DNA of 64,000 nucleotides from Arsenicibacter sp965247375. GTDB taxonomy: Bacteria; Bacteroidota; Bacteroidia; Cytophagales; Spirosomataceae. The notes beneath the pieces are model-generated. The model worked only from the letters and a program-made list of their open reading frames with translations, had not been told where the DNA came from and made no database searches. Below, in pieces: positions 36,601-44,001 of this stretch. Position 1 is the stretch's first letter. Every line of letters begins with the position of its first letter. The DNA lies in the NCBI GenBank assembly GCA_965247375.1, contig CBDFHU010000097.1, forward strand, positions 1-64,000, written 5' to 3'. A program made the position numbers and the translations under genes.

Positions 36601-37072
36601 GGGTAGGGGCGGTGACGTTCAGCTCGCGGGCTTTTACGTTGGCAATCGCACCGGTCACGTCGCTTTTCCGCAGCGTCTGATAGCCGACAGCCACGACTTC
36701 GTTCAGCATGGTGCTGCCTTCTTTCAGCTGAATGGTCAGGCTTGTTTGCTGACCGACTACGACTTCCTGCGTGTCAAAGCCGATGAACGAGAATACGAGT
36801 GTTGCGCCCTGATTGACATCGAGGGAGAACTGCCCGTTTCCGTCCGAAACGGTGCCTTTGCGGGTCTGTTTCTCCACAACGCTGACACCAGGCATTGGCT
36901 GTCCATTGGTGTCGGTCACCTGACCGGTGATGCGTTGCAGGTTTGTGGCTGACGGACGAACCTGCGGACGTCCGGCGGCGTGTGCAGCGATCGGGTAAGC
37001 CGGCCATGACAGTACGGTCACCGCAAACAGGCCTGCCACCAGCCGCATAACCGGGTTGGGGTAATGATTCAT
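33692..37072 (-). CDS. SusC/RagA-type TonB-linked transporter, minus-strand pair
   Basis: The 1126-residue protein has a signal peptide, a carboxypeptidase-regulatory-like domain at about 48-125 (GQPMPGVSVVEKQTRKGTVS), the motif EVVAVGYQTLRKSDVTGAI, a plug (DPLYVIDGFPAG, IESIDILKDAASAAIYGSRA) and a barrel ending YNVGVKVTF. A calcium-loop-like DVNGDGVVNDADK occurs late in the barrel, as in many SusC proteins. No STN domain is present. It pairs with the SusD gene that follows. No GntR-type operator is seen in the 60 bp before it, so control may come from the gene upstream. Confidence 0.95.
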   Translation of the reverse strand: MNHYPNPVMRLVAGLFAVTVLSWPAYPIAAHAAGRPQVRPSATNLQRITGQVTDTNGQPMPGVSVVEKQTRKGTVSDGNGQFSLDVNQGATLVFSFIGFDTQEVVVGQQTSLTIQLKEGSTMLNEVVAVGYQTLRKSDVTGAIANVKARELNVTAPTLSQALVGKLAGVQVSQVSGAPYLGAKIRVRGIGSINASSDPLYVIDGFPAGNDVFINPNDIESIDILKDAASAAIYGSRASGGVVLITTKRGKDGKGKFEYEFQYGINQLAKKVKLLNSSEFVQLLIDARNNTYRDLMQNAGKAFSDANFSDANATRVANVGNASAVQIPAEFYDFASQQMIAPKYNTDWQDVLYRNAPMTRHNLTFSGGNGSTRYLISGGYLNQQGILDPTKQERINLRANIDGEISKKFKVGTSIFLTSTNNREVQEGRFNQGPILGALIYMPIFRAYDDNGNLIKNEAASQSALYGYQTIENPLALARETNITRKGLRTNLTGTASYDITKGLTARANLGLQTYNEKYEYYLPTSLSNGANPPYSAASIAAARATAQTNATQNMLGELTLTYNRQFDRHNLSLLAGYSAQKTSGDLISVSAQGFQNDRIQEISGKGADPTNFYLNSARKYNETLLSYLARASYNFDERYFLTAAFRTDGSSRFGPQNRWGSFPSLSAGWTVSNEPFYRDLAGEASSLKLRASWGLTGNYNIGNYNYQQTMNNPGGAVFGNGTINTAVWAGALKDQKLGWESTSQFNVGFDLGLLNNRLLLIANGYLSNSYNLLFNQPVSAVSGTSSILTNLRDSKVQNKGIELQIDGRVVSTSDFKLNLSGNIALNRNKVLNMGGANTIFGIGAERSYITHITQEGQPIGMFYGFKVIGMVQEKDMEAIARDNANYNSATQTYTAGYVRKGPARSTASSNPLRPGDLIFEDVNGDGVVNDADKRVIGTPYPKFTYGFSVTSSYKGIDLNASFNGSYGNQVLDGQDYYLFNMEASGNQYSVVNDRYRSASQPGNGQVYRASRGGTQSNSTRLSTFYLQSGSFLRCSNITIGYNLPAALVSKLKLGGIRVYGNINNAFTLTKYKGYNPEVDYNYNVYYDSSSGTTGGTSSAGSNLTPGVDYGLYPLARGYNVGVKVTF

Positions 37073-37132
37073 GCAAATTCAGATTGTATAAAGTTGTATG
37101 TATTTAATTATCAGGATGAAATGGTGGTGTGC

Positions 37133-38002
37133 TTACCAGTTCAGGTCGACCAGCCGTACATTGTTCCGGCGGGCTGAGGAAACGGCTATACCCCGGTTCA
37201 GACTGCCCGAGAGCGTGAAGCCCTCCAGTTCGTCGGCATCATCAGTGTCAATAACCCGGACTACCTGCTGCGTACCCGATTCCAGGGATTTGGCCAGATC
37301 GACGAGCGTAAAGCGCCACCGGCGACCCTCGATCTGATTCTGAATCAGAACCAGTAGGCCTTTTTCGGGTATCCAGTGCAGGTTCTGCACGAAAGGGGTG
37401 CAGGTAAACTTGTTCACTACGACACCGGCTTCGCTGGTCTTCTTCGCTTTATGAAGCTTTTCAGGGTCCATTAGCCGGACCTCATTGCCGTTGTTACCGT
37501 AATCGGCCGTGGCTACGTACCATTTGTTTTTGTAGCGCACGTACTCGGGGCGGGTCCCCTGAATGCAGGCGTCATCCTCGATGGTATTCAACAGGTTGCC
37601 GTCGAGGGTACCGGTTTTCAGCAGGCGGTTCCAGTCGACACTGTAAATCACGGCCCGCCATTTGGTCCCTTCCGGATTCAGCCGGATGCTGTTGCCGATA
37701 AAGGTCGGATCCTTACCATTCCAGGCGATGCCGGTCGGGTGATTGATGATATCCTGACCTTTTTCCGTCAGTTTAATTTCACGGTTGGTGTAGGTTAGTC
37801 CGTCGGTGGTTTGCGTATAACGCCGGATCATGCCCACCTCACGATCACCGTACAGATAGACGTTACCGCCGATAAAGGCCGCGCCCTGACCCGCGCCGAG
37901 AGAATCGACGGTAAACGGCGCGCGAAACATCATAGACGGCCGTTCCGAATGCATGCTTACCAGGAGTAACCCTGCTAGCAGAATCATAATTGCGTTTTTC
38001 AT
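37133..38002 (-). CDS. Secreted protein of unknown function, propeller-like
   Basis: The 289-residue protein has a signal peptide (IMILLAGLLLVSMHS). The rest has repeated strand patterns (GGNVYLYGDREVGMIRRYTQ, HPTGIAWNGKDPTFIGNSIR, YVRYKNKWYVATADYGNNGN, NLHWIPEKGLLVLIQNQIEG) that resemble blades of a beta-propeller. No catalytic signature or named family is evident. It is the first gene of the minus-strand group, 60 bp before SusC. It could bind or modify glycan at the surface, or be a lyase-like propeller; this is inference from context. Confidence 0.6.
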   Translation of the reverse strand: MKNAIMILLAGLLLVSMHSERPSMMFRAPFTVDSLGAGQGAAFIGGNVYLYGDREVGMIRRYTQTTDGLTYTNREIKLTEKGQDIINHPTGIAWNGKDPTFIGNSIRLNPEGTKWRAVIYSVDWNRLLKTGTLDGNLLNTIEDDACIQGTRPEYVRYKNKWYVATADYGNNGNEVRLMDPEKLHKAKKTSEAGVVVNKFTCTPFVQNLHWIPEKGLLVLIQNQIEGRRWRFTLVDLAKSLESGTQQVVRVIDTDDADELEGFTLSGSLNRGIAVSSARRNNVRLVDLNW

Positions 38003-38265
38003 AAGTCAGTATTTCAGGTTAAATGCAATGAAAATCAGTCAGCCAGACAGAGTAGCAGTAAATGGGGGGACGGCAGAAAGGAAAAAGGTTCAGGAAACAG
38101 AGACTGACTATGCAGCCACAAAAGTCGTGTTCCTGTATTACCGGAGCGTTACCGGAATCTTGTCAAATTGTTACGAAATAGCTTGTTAGGTGTATTTTAT
38201 GAAAGCTGGCCGGAATGGTAATGAATTCGTAATCTTGCAGGCAGAAACAGGCCGAATCCATCGGC

Positions 38266-38273
38266 TACCTTTG
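38266..38273 (+). promoter_or_regulatory. Candidate -7 box of the acid phosphatase gene
   Basis: TACCTTTG fits TAnnTTTG and lies 18 bp before the ATG at 38291. No convincing -33 box at normal spacing was found, so support is modest. The 288-bp gap before it (38003-38290) holds no other feature I can see. Confidence 0.45.
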
Positions 38274-38290
38274 CAAAACGTTATTGTAGC

Positions 38291-39310
38291 ATGAGTCATT
38301 ATCGTTTTCTCGCCTCTGTAAGTACACTCTTTTTCCTGACGGTTTCGCCGCTCTGGGCGCAGATGCCCACCCGGGCCAATTACGAAAAACAGGAAAAGGC
38401 CGGGTATACCCTCGGCCGGATTCCGGAGCTCAAAACGCTGGAAGGTGCGCTGAACTTTGTGGTGGTGGGCGATTGGGGCCGTCAGGGCGAGTACAGTCAG
38501 AAAGCCGTTGCGCTCCAGATGGCGAAAACTATGGCCGGGCTCGACGGCAACTTTGTGATTTCGACCGGCGACAACATTTATCCGAACGGAGTGGTCAGTG
38601 CGCAGGACCCGCTGTGGTGGGGGAGTTTTGAGTCGGTCTATACCTATGCGCATCTGCAACGCAACTGGTACCCTGTGCTGGGCAACCACGATTACGGCGG
38701 AAATGCCGATGCCCAGATTGAGTACTCAAAAATTAGCCGCCGGTGGCGGATGCCAGCCCGCTATTACTCCCTGAAAAAAAGCGTTGGTAACAGCAAGGTT
38801 TTATTTGTCTTTATCGATACCAACGGCTTTGAACCCGGCTATTATAAAAATGAAGACCTTGCCCCCGCCCTGAGTCAGCAGGATACCACCGCCCAGAAAC
38901 GCTGGCTTCGGGAGGTCCTGGCCGACCCTGACCCGTCGATCCGCTGGAAAATTGTGGTAGGCCATCATCCCCTGTATACGGCCGGGAAACGGGTGGCGGT
39001 CACGGGGCCGGTCCGGCAGGCAATTAAGCCGGTACTGGATGAATTCGGGGTGGATATCTACCTGTCAGGCCACGACCACGACCTGCAATACAACAAACCG
39101 GTGGGCCCGACTCACCATTTTTTGTCGGGGGCTGGCTCCGAAACGGATAACAATCCGCACAAGACGCCGGAGAATATTTTTTATAATGGCAATAACGGGT
39201 TCATGGCTTTCTCGATTACTGAAAACCAGTTTCTGGTACAGATCATCGACGCGGCCGGTCAGATCCTGTTTTCGCGCGTAATTCCCAAAAATGAGGTTCC
39301 GAAAAAATAA
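38291..39310 (+). CDS. Purple acid phosphatase-type metallophosphoesterase
   Basis: The 339-residue secreted protein has all metal-binding blocks of calcineurin-like phosphatases in the order of tartrate-resistant acid phosphatase: VVVGDWGRQGEYS, STGDNIYPNGV, PVLGNHDYGGN, VVGHHPLYTAG and SGHDHDLQY. The signal peptide ends near SPLWAQ. It would release phosphate from organic phosphoesters outside the cell. The alkaline phosphatase fusion gene starts within its last codons, so the two are translated together. The pair is likely used in phosphate scavenging. Confidence 0.92.
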   Translation: MSHYRFLASVSTLFFLTVSPLWAQMPTRANYEKQEKAGYTLGRIPELKTLEGALNFVVVGDWGRQGEYSQKAVALQMAKTMAGLDGNFVISTGDNIYPNGVVSAQDPLWWGSFESVYTYAHLQRNWYPVLGNHDYGGNADAQIEYSKISRRWRMPARYYSLKKSVGNSKVLFVFIDTNGFEPGYYKNEDLAPALSQQDTTAQKRWLREVLADPDPSIRWKIVVGHHPLYTAGKRVAVTGPVRQAIKPVLDEFGVDIYLSGHDHDLQYNKPVGPTHHFLSGAGSETDNNPHKTPENIFYNGNNGFMAFSITENQFLVQIIDAAGQILFSRVIPKNEVPKK

Positions 39311-41135
39311 CCGGGGCATTCAGGTTTGGCTGGGCCTGTTGCTGCTGTCAATGTCCCTCCATGCCCAAACGCCCATGCGCTACACAACCGCTCAGGCCCA
39401 CTCACACAACGACTACGAACAGAAAATACCGTTCTGGCAGGCCTATCACCAGCATTTCGGGTCTATTGAGGCCGATGTACATGCCGTAAACGGTACGCTC
39501 TATGTCGCCCACGATCCGTCGGCAGTTACCGGCAGCCGGACCCTTGACGCGCTGTATATTCAGCCGCTGGTACAGAAAGTGGCCGAGCTGAAAGGGGCCG
39601 TCTACGAAGACAAACAACCCCTGCAACTCCTGATTGACCTGAAAACGCCGGCTGACCAGACATTGCCGTTGCTGGTGAAACTGCTGGCTGCCCATCCGGC
39701 GGTTTTCGGCGATAACGGGCCGGTACAGGTAGTAGTCAGCGGGAACATGCCACAACCGGAACAGTTTCAGGCCTATCCGTCATGGCTGAAATTCGATGGC
39801 CGTCCGGAGATAGCCTACACCGCTGAGCAGTTAACCCGCGTCGGCCTGATCAGCCAGTCATTTCTGAGCTATAGCGGCTGGAACGGGAAAGGCCTGATCG
39901 TGAAAAAAGAGCGGACAAAGCTGCTGGGGATGATCCGCAAGGCCCACGCGCAGGGGAAAAAAGTACGGCTCTGGGCCACGCCCGACAACGTGAATACGTG
40001 GAAAGCGCTGATCAACCTCGGCGTTGACTTTATCAATACCGACCACATTGCCGAACTGGCCGGGTTTCTCAACAGCCGCCCGACGGCTGAATTTCAGAAT
40101 ACCAGCTTTCACACGCCTTACCAGCCGACATACCGCAACAACGACGAACGCAGCCGGGTCAAAAATGTAATCCTGTTGATTGGCGACGGCATGGGCCTGG
40201 CGCAAATTTATGCGGGCCTGACCGCCAACCGCGGGAGCCTGAATCTGGGCCATTTTCTGAATATCGGGTTTTCAAAAACCAGTTCTGCCGATTCGTACAT
40301 TACCGATTCGGCGGCGGGCGGCACGGCGATGGCCACCGGCTCAAAAACCAACAACCGCTACATCGGAGTCGATTCAGCGGGAGTGGCCTTACCTGCGATT
40401 CCGGCCTTGATCCGGCAGTGGGGCATGCCATCCGGTATCATTACGGTAGGGAGCGTGACCGATGCCACACCGGCTGCGTTTTATGCCCATCAGCCCGACC
40501 GCGCGTTTGAGTACGACATTGCCACGGATTTTCTGCACTCGCCGGTCGATATCCTCATTGGAGGCGGTTACCGGTTTTTTAACGAACGGAAAGTGCTTGA
40601 TACGCTGCGGCAACGGCAGTACCAGGTCGGTACAAGTTTCAGCGGGCTGGAAGCAATGAAGCCGCCGTTTGTGCTGCTTGATGATCAGGCAGTCGGAGCC
40701 GTGCATCAGGGCCGGACCAGCTTTCTGTCGGATGGCCTCAACAAGCTTATCCGCGAGCTGAAGGGGCGGAAAAAGGGCTTTTTTGTGATGGCTGAAGGAG
40801 CGCAGATTGATTACGGCGGACACGCTAAAGATCTTGGCTACGTAGCCCGTGAAATGGTCGATTTTGACCGTGCCATCGGTGAGGCCATGCGCTTTGCCGA
40901 TGAAAACGGCGAAACCCTCGTTATTGTCACCGCCGACCACGAAACCGGCGGGCTGACCCTGCTCGACGGTGATCTGAAGCGCGGCTATGTCGACGGGCAT
41001 TTCAGCACCAACGACCATACGGGTGTCATGGTGCCGGTATTTGCCTACGGCCCGCATTCGCTTGATTTCCGGGGGATATACGAAAACACCGCCATTCACC
41101 ACAAGATCATGGCGATTCTGAAACGGTATAAATAA
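39291..41135 (+). CDS. Fusion of GDPD/PLC-like domain and alkaline phosphatase
   Basis: The 614-residue protein has a signal peptide, then a PI-PLC/GDPD-like domain at about 30-265 (AHSHNDYEQKIPFW, SIEADVHAVNGTLYVAHD, DFINTDHIAELAGFL). From about 285 on it is an alkaline phosphatase: VILLIGDGMGLAQIY, the nucleophile region SYITDSAAGGTAMATG, EGAQIDYGGHAKDLG and IVTADHETGGLTLLDG. The first part could cut a phosphodiester to a phosphomonoester and the second release phosphate, a two-step unit in one chain. The start overlaps the acid phosphatase gene by 20 bp. The GDPD-like part may be catalytically weak. Confidence 0.88.
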   Translation: MRFRKNNRGIQVWLGLLLLSMSLHAQTPMRYTTAQAHSHNDYEQKIPFWQAYHQHFGSIEADVHAVNGTLYVAHDPSAVTGSRTLDALYIQPLVQKVAELKGAVYEDKQPLQLLIDLKTPADQTLPLLVKLLAAHPAVFGDNGPVQVVVSGNMPQPEQFQAYPSWLKFDGRPEIAYTAEQLTRVGLISQSFLSYSGWNGKGLIVKKERTKLLGMIRKAHAQGKKVRLWATPDNVNTWKALINLGVDFINTDHIAELAGFLNSRPTAEFQNTSFHTPYQPTYRNNDERSRVKNVILLIGDGMGLAQIYAGLTANRGSLNLGHFLNIGFSKTSSADSYITDSAAGGTAMATGSKTNNRYIGVDSAGVALPAIPALIRQWGMPSGIITVGSVTDATPAAFYAHQPDRAFEYDIATDFLHSPVDILIGGGYRFFNERKVLDTLRQRQYQVGTSFSGLEAMKPPFVLLDDQAVGAVHQGRTSFLSDGLNKLIRELKGRKKGFFVMAEGAQIDYGGHAKDLGYVAREMVDFDRAIGEAMRFADENGETLVIVTADHETGGLTLLDGDLKRGYVDGHFSTNDHTGVMVPVFAYGPHSLDFRGIYENTAIHHKIMAILKRYK

Positions 41136-41140
41136 TCTAA

Positions 41141-41231
41141 CCACGAAGGCGGGAAGGACCAAAGCAGCACAAAGAAAATATACTTCGTGCTGCTTTGGTC
41201 CTTCCCGCCTTTGTGATTTAACCCTTCGTGG
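41141..41231. repeat. Long perfect inverted repeat
   Basis: A 25-bp arm at 41146-41170 (AAGGCGGGAAGGACCAAAGC and five more bases) is exactly complementary to 41187-41211, with a 16-bp loop; CCACGAAG/CTTCGTGG at 41141-41148 and 41224-41231 adds an outer arm. It lies after the phosphatase fusion and before the GH51 remnant. It could end transcription, but it lacks a T run and looks like a dispersed intergenic repeat. Confidence 0.8.
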
Positions 41232-41238
41232 CAGAAAA

Positions 41239-41959
41239 CTAGTAAACCGGTATCCGGATGACGGACAGCGAATGCGGCCCCAGCGTTACCGTAACCGCTT
41301 TTTTCCGGACATCAACCGGAAGCGGCCGTTTAACGGGGCTGACTGCCGTGGCGTTTTCAAACGTATTGACCGCTTCCAGCTTATCGGTTGTCAGCAGGGT
41401 CAGGGTGGCGGCCGGTTTCAGTTTTTTGGTGCCATCCAGCAGAATGGTGCGGTGGACCGGCTTACCCGATACATTAACCAGCTTCACAATCACCTCGGCC
41501 GTTTTCTGATCCAGTACGGCCGACGCATACAGGCTGTCGGTATCGGCCACGAGTTGTCCCTGTTGGGTCAAATCAAGGGCCTGTGTGCCTTTGTAAAGCG
41601 AAAAGAGCTTTGGGCGGCCCACTCGCCGGCAAATACCTTTGACCCGGTGCAGGGGTACTGGTCATACCGGGTGGCATTCTCCGGAAACCATTCCGGCCGC
41701 CGGTAGTAGTGTTCGTCGATCAGGTCGGCGTTCATGGCCCGCAACTGCCCGTTCAGTTTGTGCCGGAAGACAGGCGGTACATAACCGAAAAATCGTAGCG
41801 GAGGCCGTTTTTGAGGCCCATGCCTTTGAAGCCCTCGTTGGTCAGGCCCAGATCGCCGGTAGCCAGGTTGTTGGCCGAAATGTGCAGGTAGCGGGGATTT
41901 TTGTGTTCAACAGGTTCACGGATTTGATCAGTTAAGCAGATTGCCGGTCGTATCGACAC
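41239..41959 (-). pseudogene. GH51 alpha-L-arabinofuranosidase remnant
   Basis: Three GH51 blocks occur in order on the minus strand but far too close together. At about 41760-41930 is the N-terminal beta-domain (KNPRYLHISANNLATGDLGL, NEGFKGMGLKNGLRYDFSVM). At about 41605-41755, in another frame, is the barrel piece MNADLIDEHYYRRPEWFPEN, with SKVFAGEWAAQS. Then comes the C-terminal part KLFSLYKGTQALDLTQQGQL to SVIRIPVY with a stop at 41239. The first domain, most of the barrel and the catalytic residues are absent. Full-length enzymes have over 500 residues; about 720 bp remain. No product is expected. Confidence 0.8.
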
Positions 41960-42074
41960 GCCTGAGCCGAGCCGTAACGCTTGTTAAAGGGCTACAAGAT
42001 TCAAACGTGTAAATCTGACACAACTTCAGCATAGCAAAACTCAATCTCCAAATAGTTCAACAGGTTTGTGGGGC

Positions 42075-42686
42075 CTACTCAATTTTGGGCAGAGACCACT
42101 GATAGCGGATGGCGAGCAGACGGAACAGCGTGATGGTACCGGCCGACAGCATAAACGTCAGGGTGGGGTCGAGGCCAAGGGTGCTGCCTGACAGGTAAAC
42201 GAGCGCGCCGGTAAAGCAGGGAGTTACGTAAAGGTCTTTGCCGAAAATAACCGGCAGGTCGTTGACCAGGGTGTCGCGGATAACCCCGCCGAAAATCGCT
42301 GACATGATGCCCAGTAGTACTGCTGCCCAGTTGTTGACGCCGGCACTCAGCGCTTTTTGCAGCCCCAGAATGGTGTATATGCCCACGCCGAGTGTATCAA
42401 ATAGCAACAGCGGCCGCTTCAGGGCTCCCAGCCACCACTTCCGGCAAACGATGGCCACCAATACGCTGCCTGCAATGATGATCAGGTAATTCGGGTCGCG
42501 TATCCAGGCGATGGGGTGGGCACCCATGATGATGTCGCGCAGCGTACCGCCGCCGATGGCAGTCACAAAACCGATAAAGAAAATGCTGAACAGGTCGTGA
42601 TACATTTTCTTGCTGAGCGCCGTCAGGGCACCGGAAATGGCAAAAACGCTTGTGCCTGCCAGGTCGGTCAGATACCAGATCGTCAT
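42075..42686 (-). CDS. TRIC-type cation channel family protein (YicG/UPF0126)
   Basis: The 203-residue protein has seven membrane helices in two repeats, each with a glycine-rich motif: FVTAIGGGTLRDIIMGAHPI and AIFGGVIRDTLVNDLPVI. These two GG-x-x-RD motifs are the signature of bacterial TRIC-like channels. They are thought to pass monovalent cations. The gene is single, divergent from the pectinesterase gene. Confidence 0.9.
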   Translation of the reverse strand: MTIWYLTDLAGTSVFAISGALTALSKKMYHDLFSIFFIGFVTAIGGGTLRDIIMGAHPIAWIRDPNYLIIIAGSVLVAIVCRKWWLGALKRPLLLFDTLGVGIYTILGLQKALSAGVNNWAAVLLGIMSAIFGGVIRDTLVNDLPVIFGKDLYVTPCFTGALVYLSGSTLGLDPTLTFMLSAGTITLFRLLAIRYQWSLPKIE

Positions 42687-42902
42687 GTGTATTGAAAGGT
42701 TGAGCGTTGTACTGACTGCAAAAAGTAACCGGTTACGGGTGGAAGTGCCGGAAAAAAAGTTGCGCTGGTAACGTTGCCGGGAACGATTGCAGTATAAAAA
42801 ATGGCCCGTAACGCTTGGGAAATCACAGGAATGGATGGATATTTAACAAAGATCATTTGGTATAAACCGGCCATTGTTGAGCCTAAAACTCCCTTTTCCT
42901 GC

Positions 42903-43907
42903 ATGCGTATTGCCCTGCTTATTCTCTGTTTTTTCACTGCTTTTATCAATAAATCCTTTTCGCAGACCACTACACCGGCATCTGTGACCTATCCGGCCTC
43001 GTTTACGGTGGCGCAGGATGGCAGCGGTAATTTCCGGACCATTCAGGAGGCTGTCAACGCCTTCCGCGATCATTCGCAGGCGCGGGTGACGCTCTACATC
43101 AAAAACGGTACGTACACCGAAAAACTGCTGATTCCGGCCTGGAAGCCGAATATTCACCTGATCGGTGAAAGCCGTGACGGGGTAATCATTACCGGCAACG
43201 ACTACTCCGGCAAAGCGTATCCGGGCGGTAAAGACGCGACCGGCAAGGACAAATTCAGTACCTACACCTCGTATGTAGTGCTGGTGGATGCACCGGACAT
43301 AGTGCTCGAAAATCTGACGATTCAGAATACGGCGGGCCGGGTTGGTCAGGCGGTGGCGCTGCACGTAGAAGGGGACCGCTGTATCGTCCGGAATTGCCGG
43401 TTGCTGGGCAATCAGGATACGTTGTATGCTGCCCGCGAAGGGACCCGGCAGTATTACGAAAACTGCTATATCGAAGGGACAACAGACTTTATTTTCGGTA
43501 AATCAATCGCTGTTTTTCAGGGTTGTACCATCAAAAGCCTCGTGAATTCGTACATCACCGCCGCCGCAACACCGGTATATCAGTCGTATGGGTTTGTCTT
43601 TTTCGACTGTAAACTGATTGCCGATCCGGCGGCGCAGAAGGTTTATCTGGGGCGTCCGTGGCGACCCCAGGCCAAAACGATCTTTATCCGGACAGAGATG
43701 GGAGCGCACATTCTGCCGGAAGGCTGGCAGAACTGGAACAATCCTGCCAACGAAGCTACTGTACTCTATGCCGAATACGGCAGTACCGGCCCCGGCGCTA
43801 ATCCGGCCGGTCGGGTGAAATGGTCAAAACAGCTGTCAGCCAAGGAGGCCAAACGATATACCCTGCAAGCTATTTTCGGTGGCACGAGTCCGTGGGAACC
43901 GCGTTAA
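42903..43907 (+). CDS. Pectinesterase (CE8)
   Basis: From ATG 42903 the protein has 334 residues with a signal peptide (LLILCFFTAFINKSFSQ). It is a right-handed beta-helix with the CE8 motifs: DGSGNFRTIQEAVNAF, GNDYSGKAYPGG, CRLLGNQDTLYA and ENCYIEGTTDFIFGKSIAVF, which hold the two catalytic Asp, and YLGRPWRPQAKTIF with the conserved Arg. It removes methyl groups from homogalacturonan. With the GH43 gene downstream it extends the pectin theme of this region. The longer upstream start at 42801 is rejected because it precedes the signal peptide and overlaps the divergent promoter area. Confidence 0.93.
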   Translation: MRIALLILCFFTAFINKSFSQTTTPASVTYPASFTVAQDGSGNFRTIQEAVNAFRDHSQARVTLYIKNGTYTEKLLIPAWKPNIHLIGESRDGVIITGNDYSGKAYPGGKDATGKDKFSTYTSYVVLVDAPDIVLENLTIQNTAGRVGQAVALHVEGDRCIVRNCRLLGNQDTLYAAREGTRQYYENCYIEGTTDFIFGKSIAVFQGCTIKSLVNSYITAAATPVYQSYGFVFFDCKLIADPAAQKVYLGRPWRPQAKTIFIRTEMGAHILPEGWQNWNNPANEATVLYAEYGSTGPGANPAGRVKWSKQLSAKEAKRYTLQAIFGGTSPWEPR

Positions 43908-44001
43908 AACTGGTTTCTGATGGTTGCACTTATGTGGCTATGTGGAACCAGTAAAAAGGTTATTCCGGCTGCTAATCCGACTATTTGTCAAAAAATACAA
44001 C

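Noticed and set aside
37073..37132. GntR-type operator before the minus-strand SusC gene
   Set aside because: I looked for the ACTTAGTGC core here and in the 288 bp before 38002 and did not find it.
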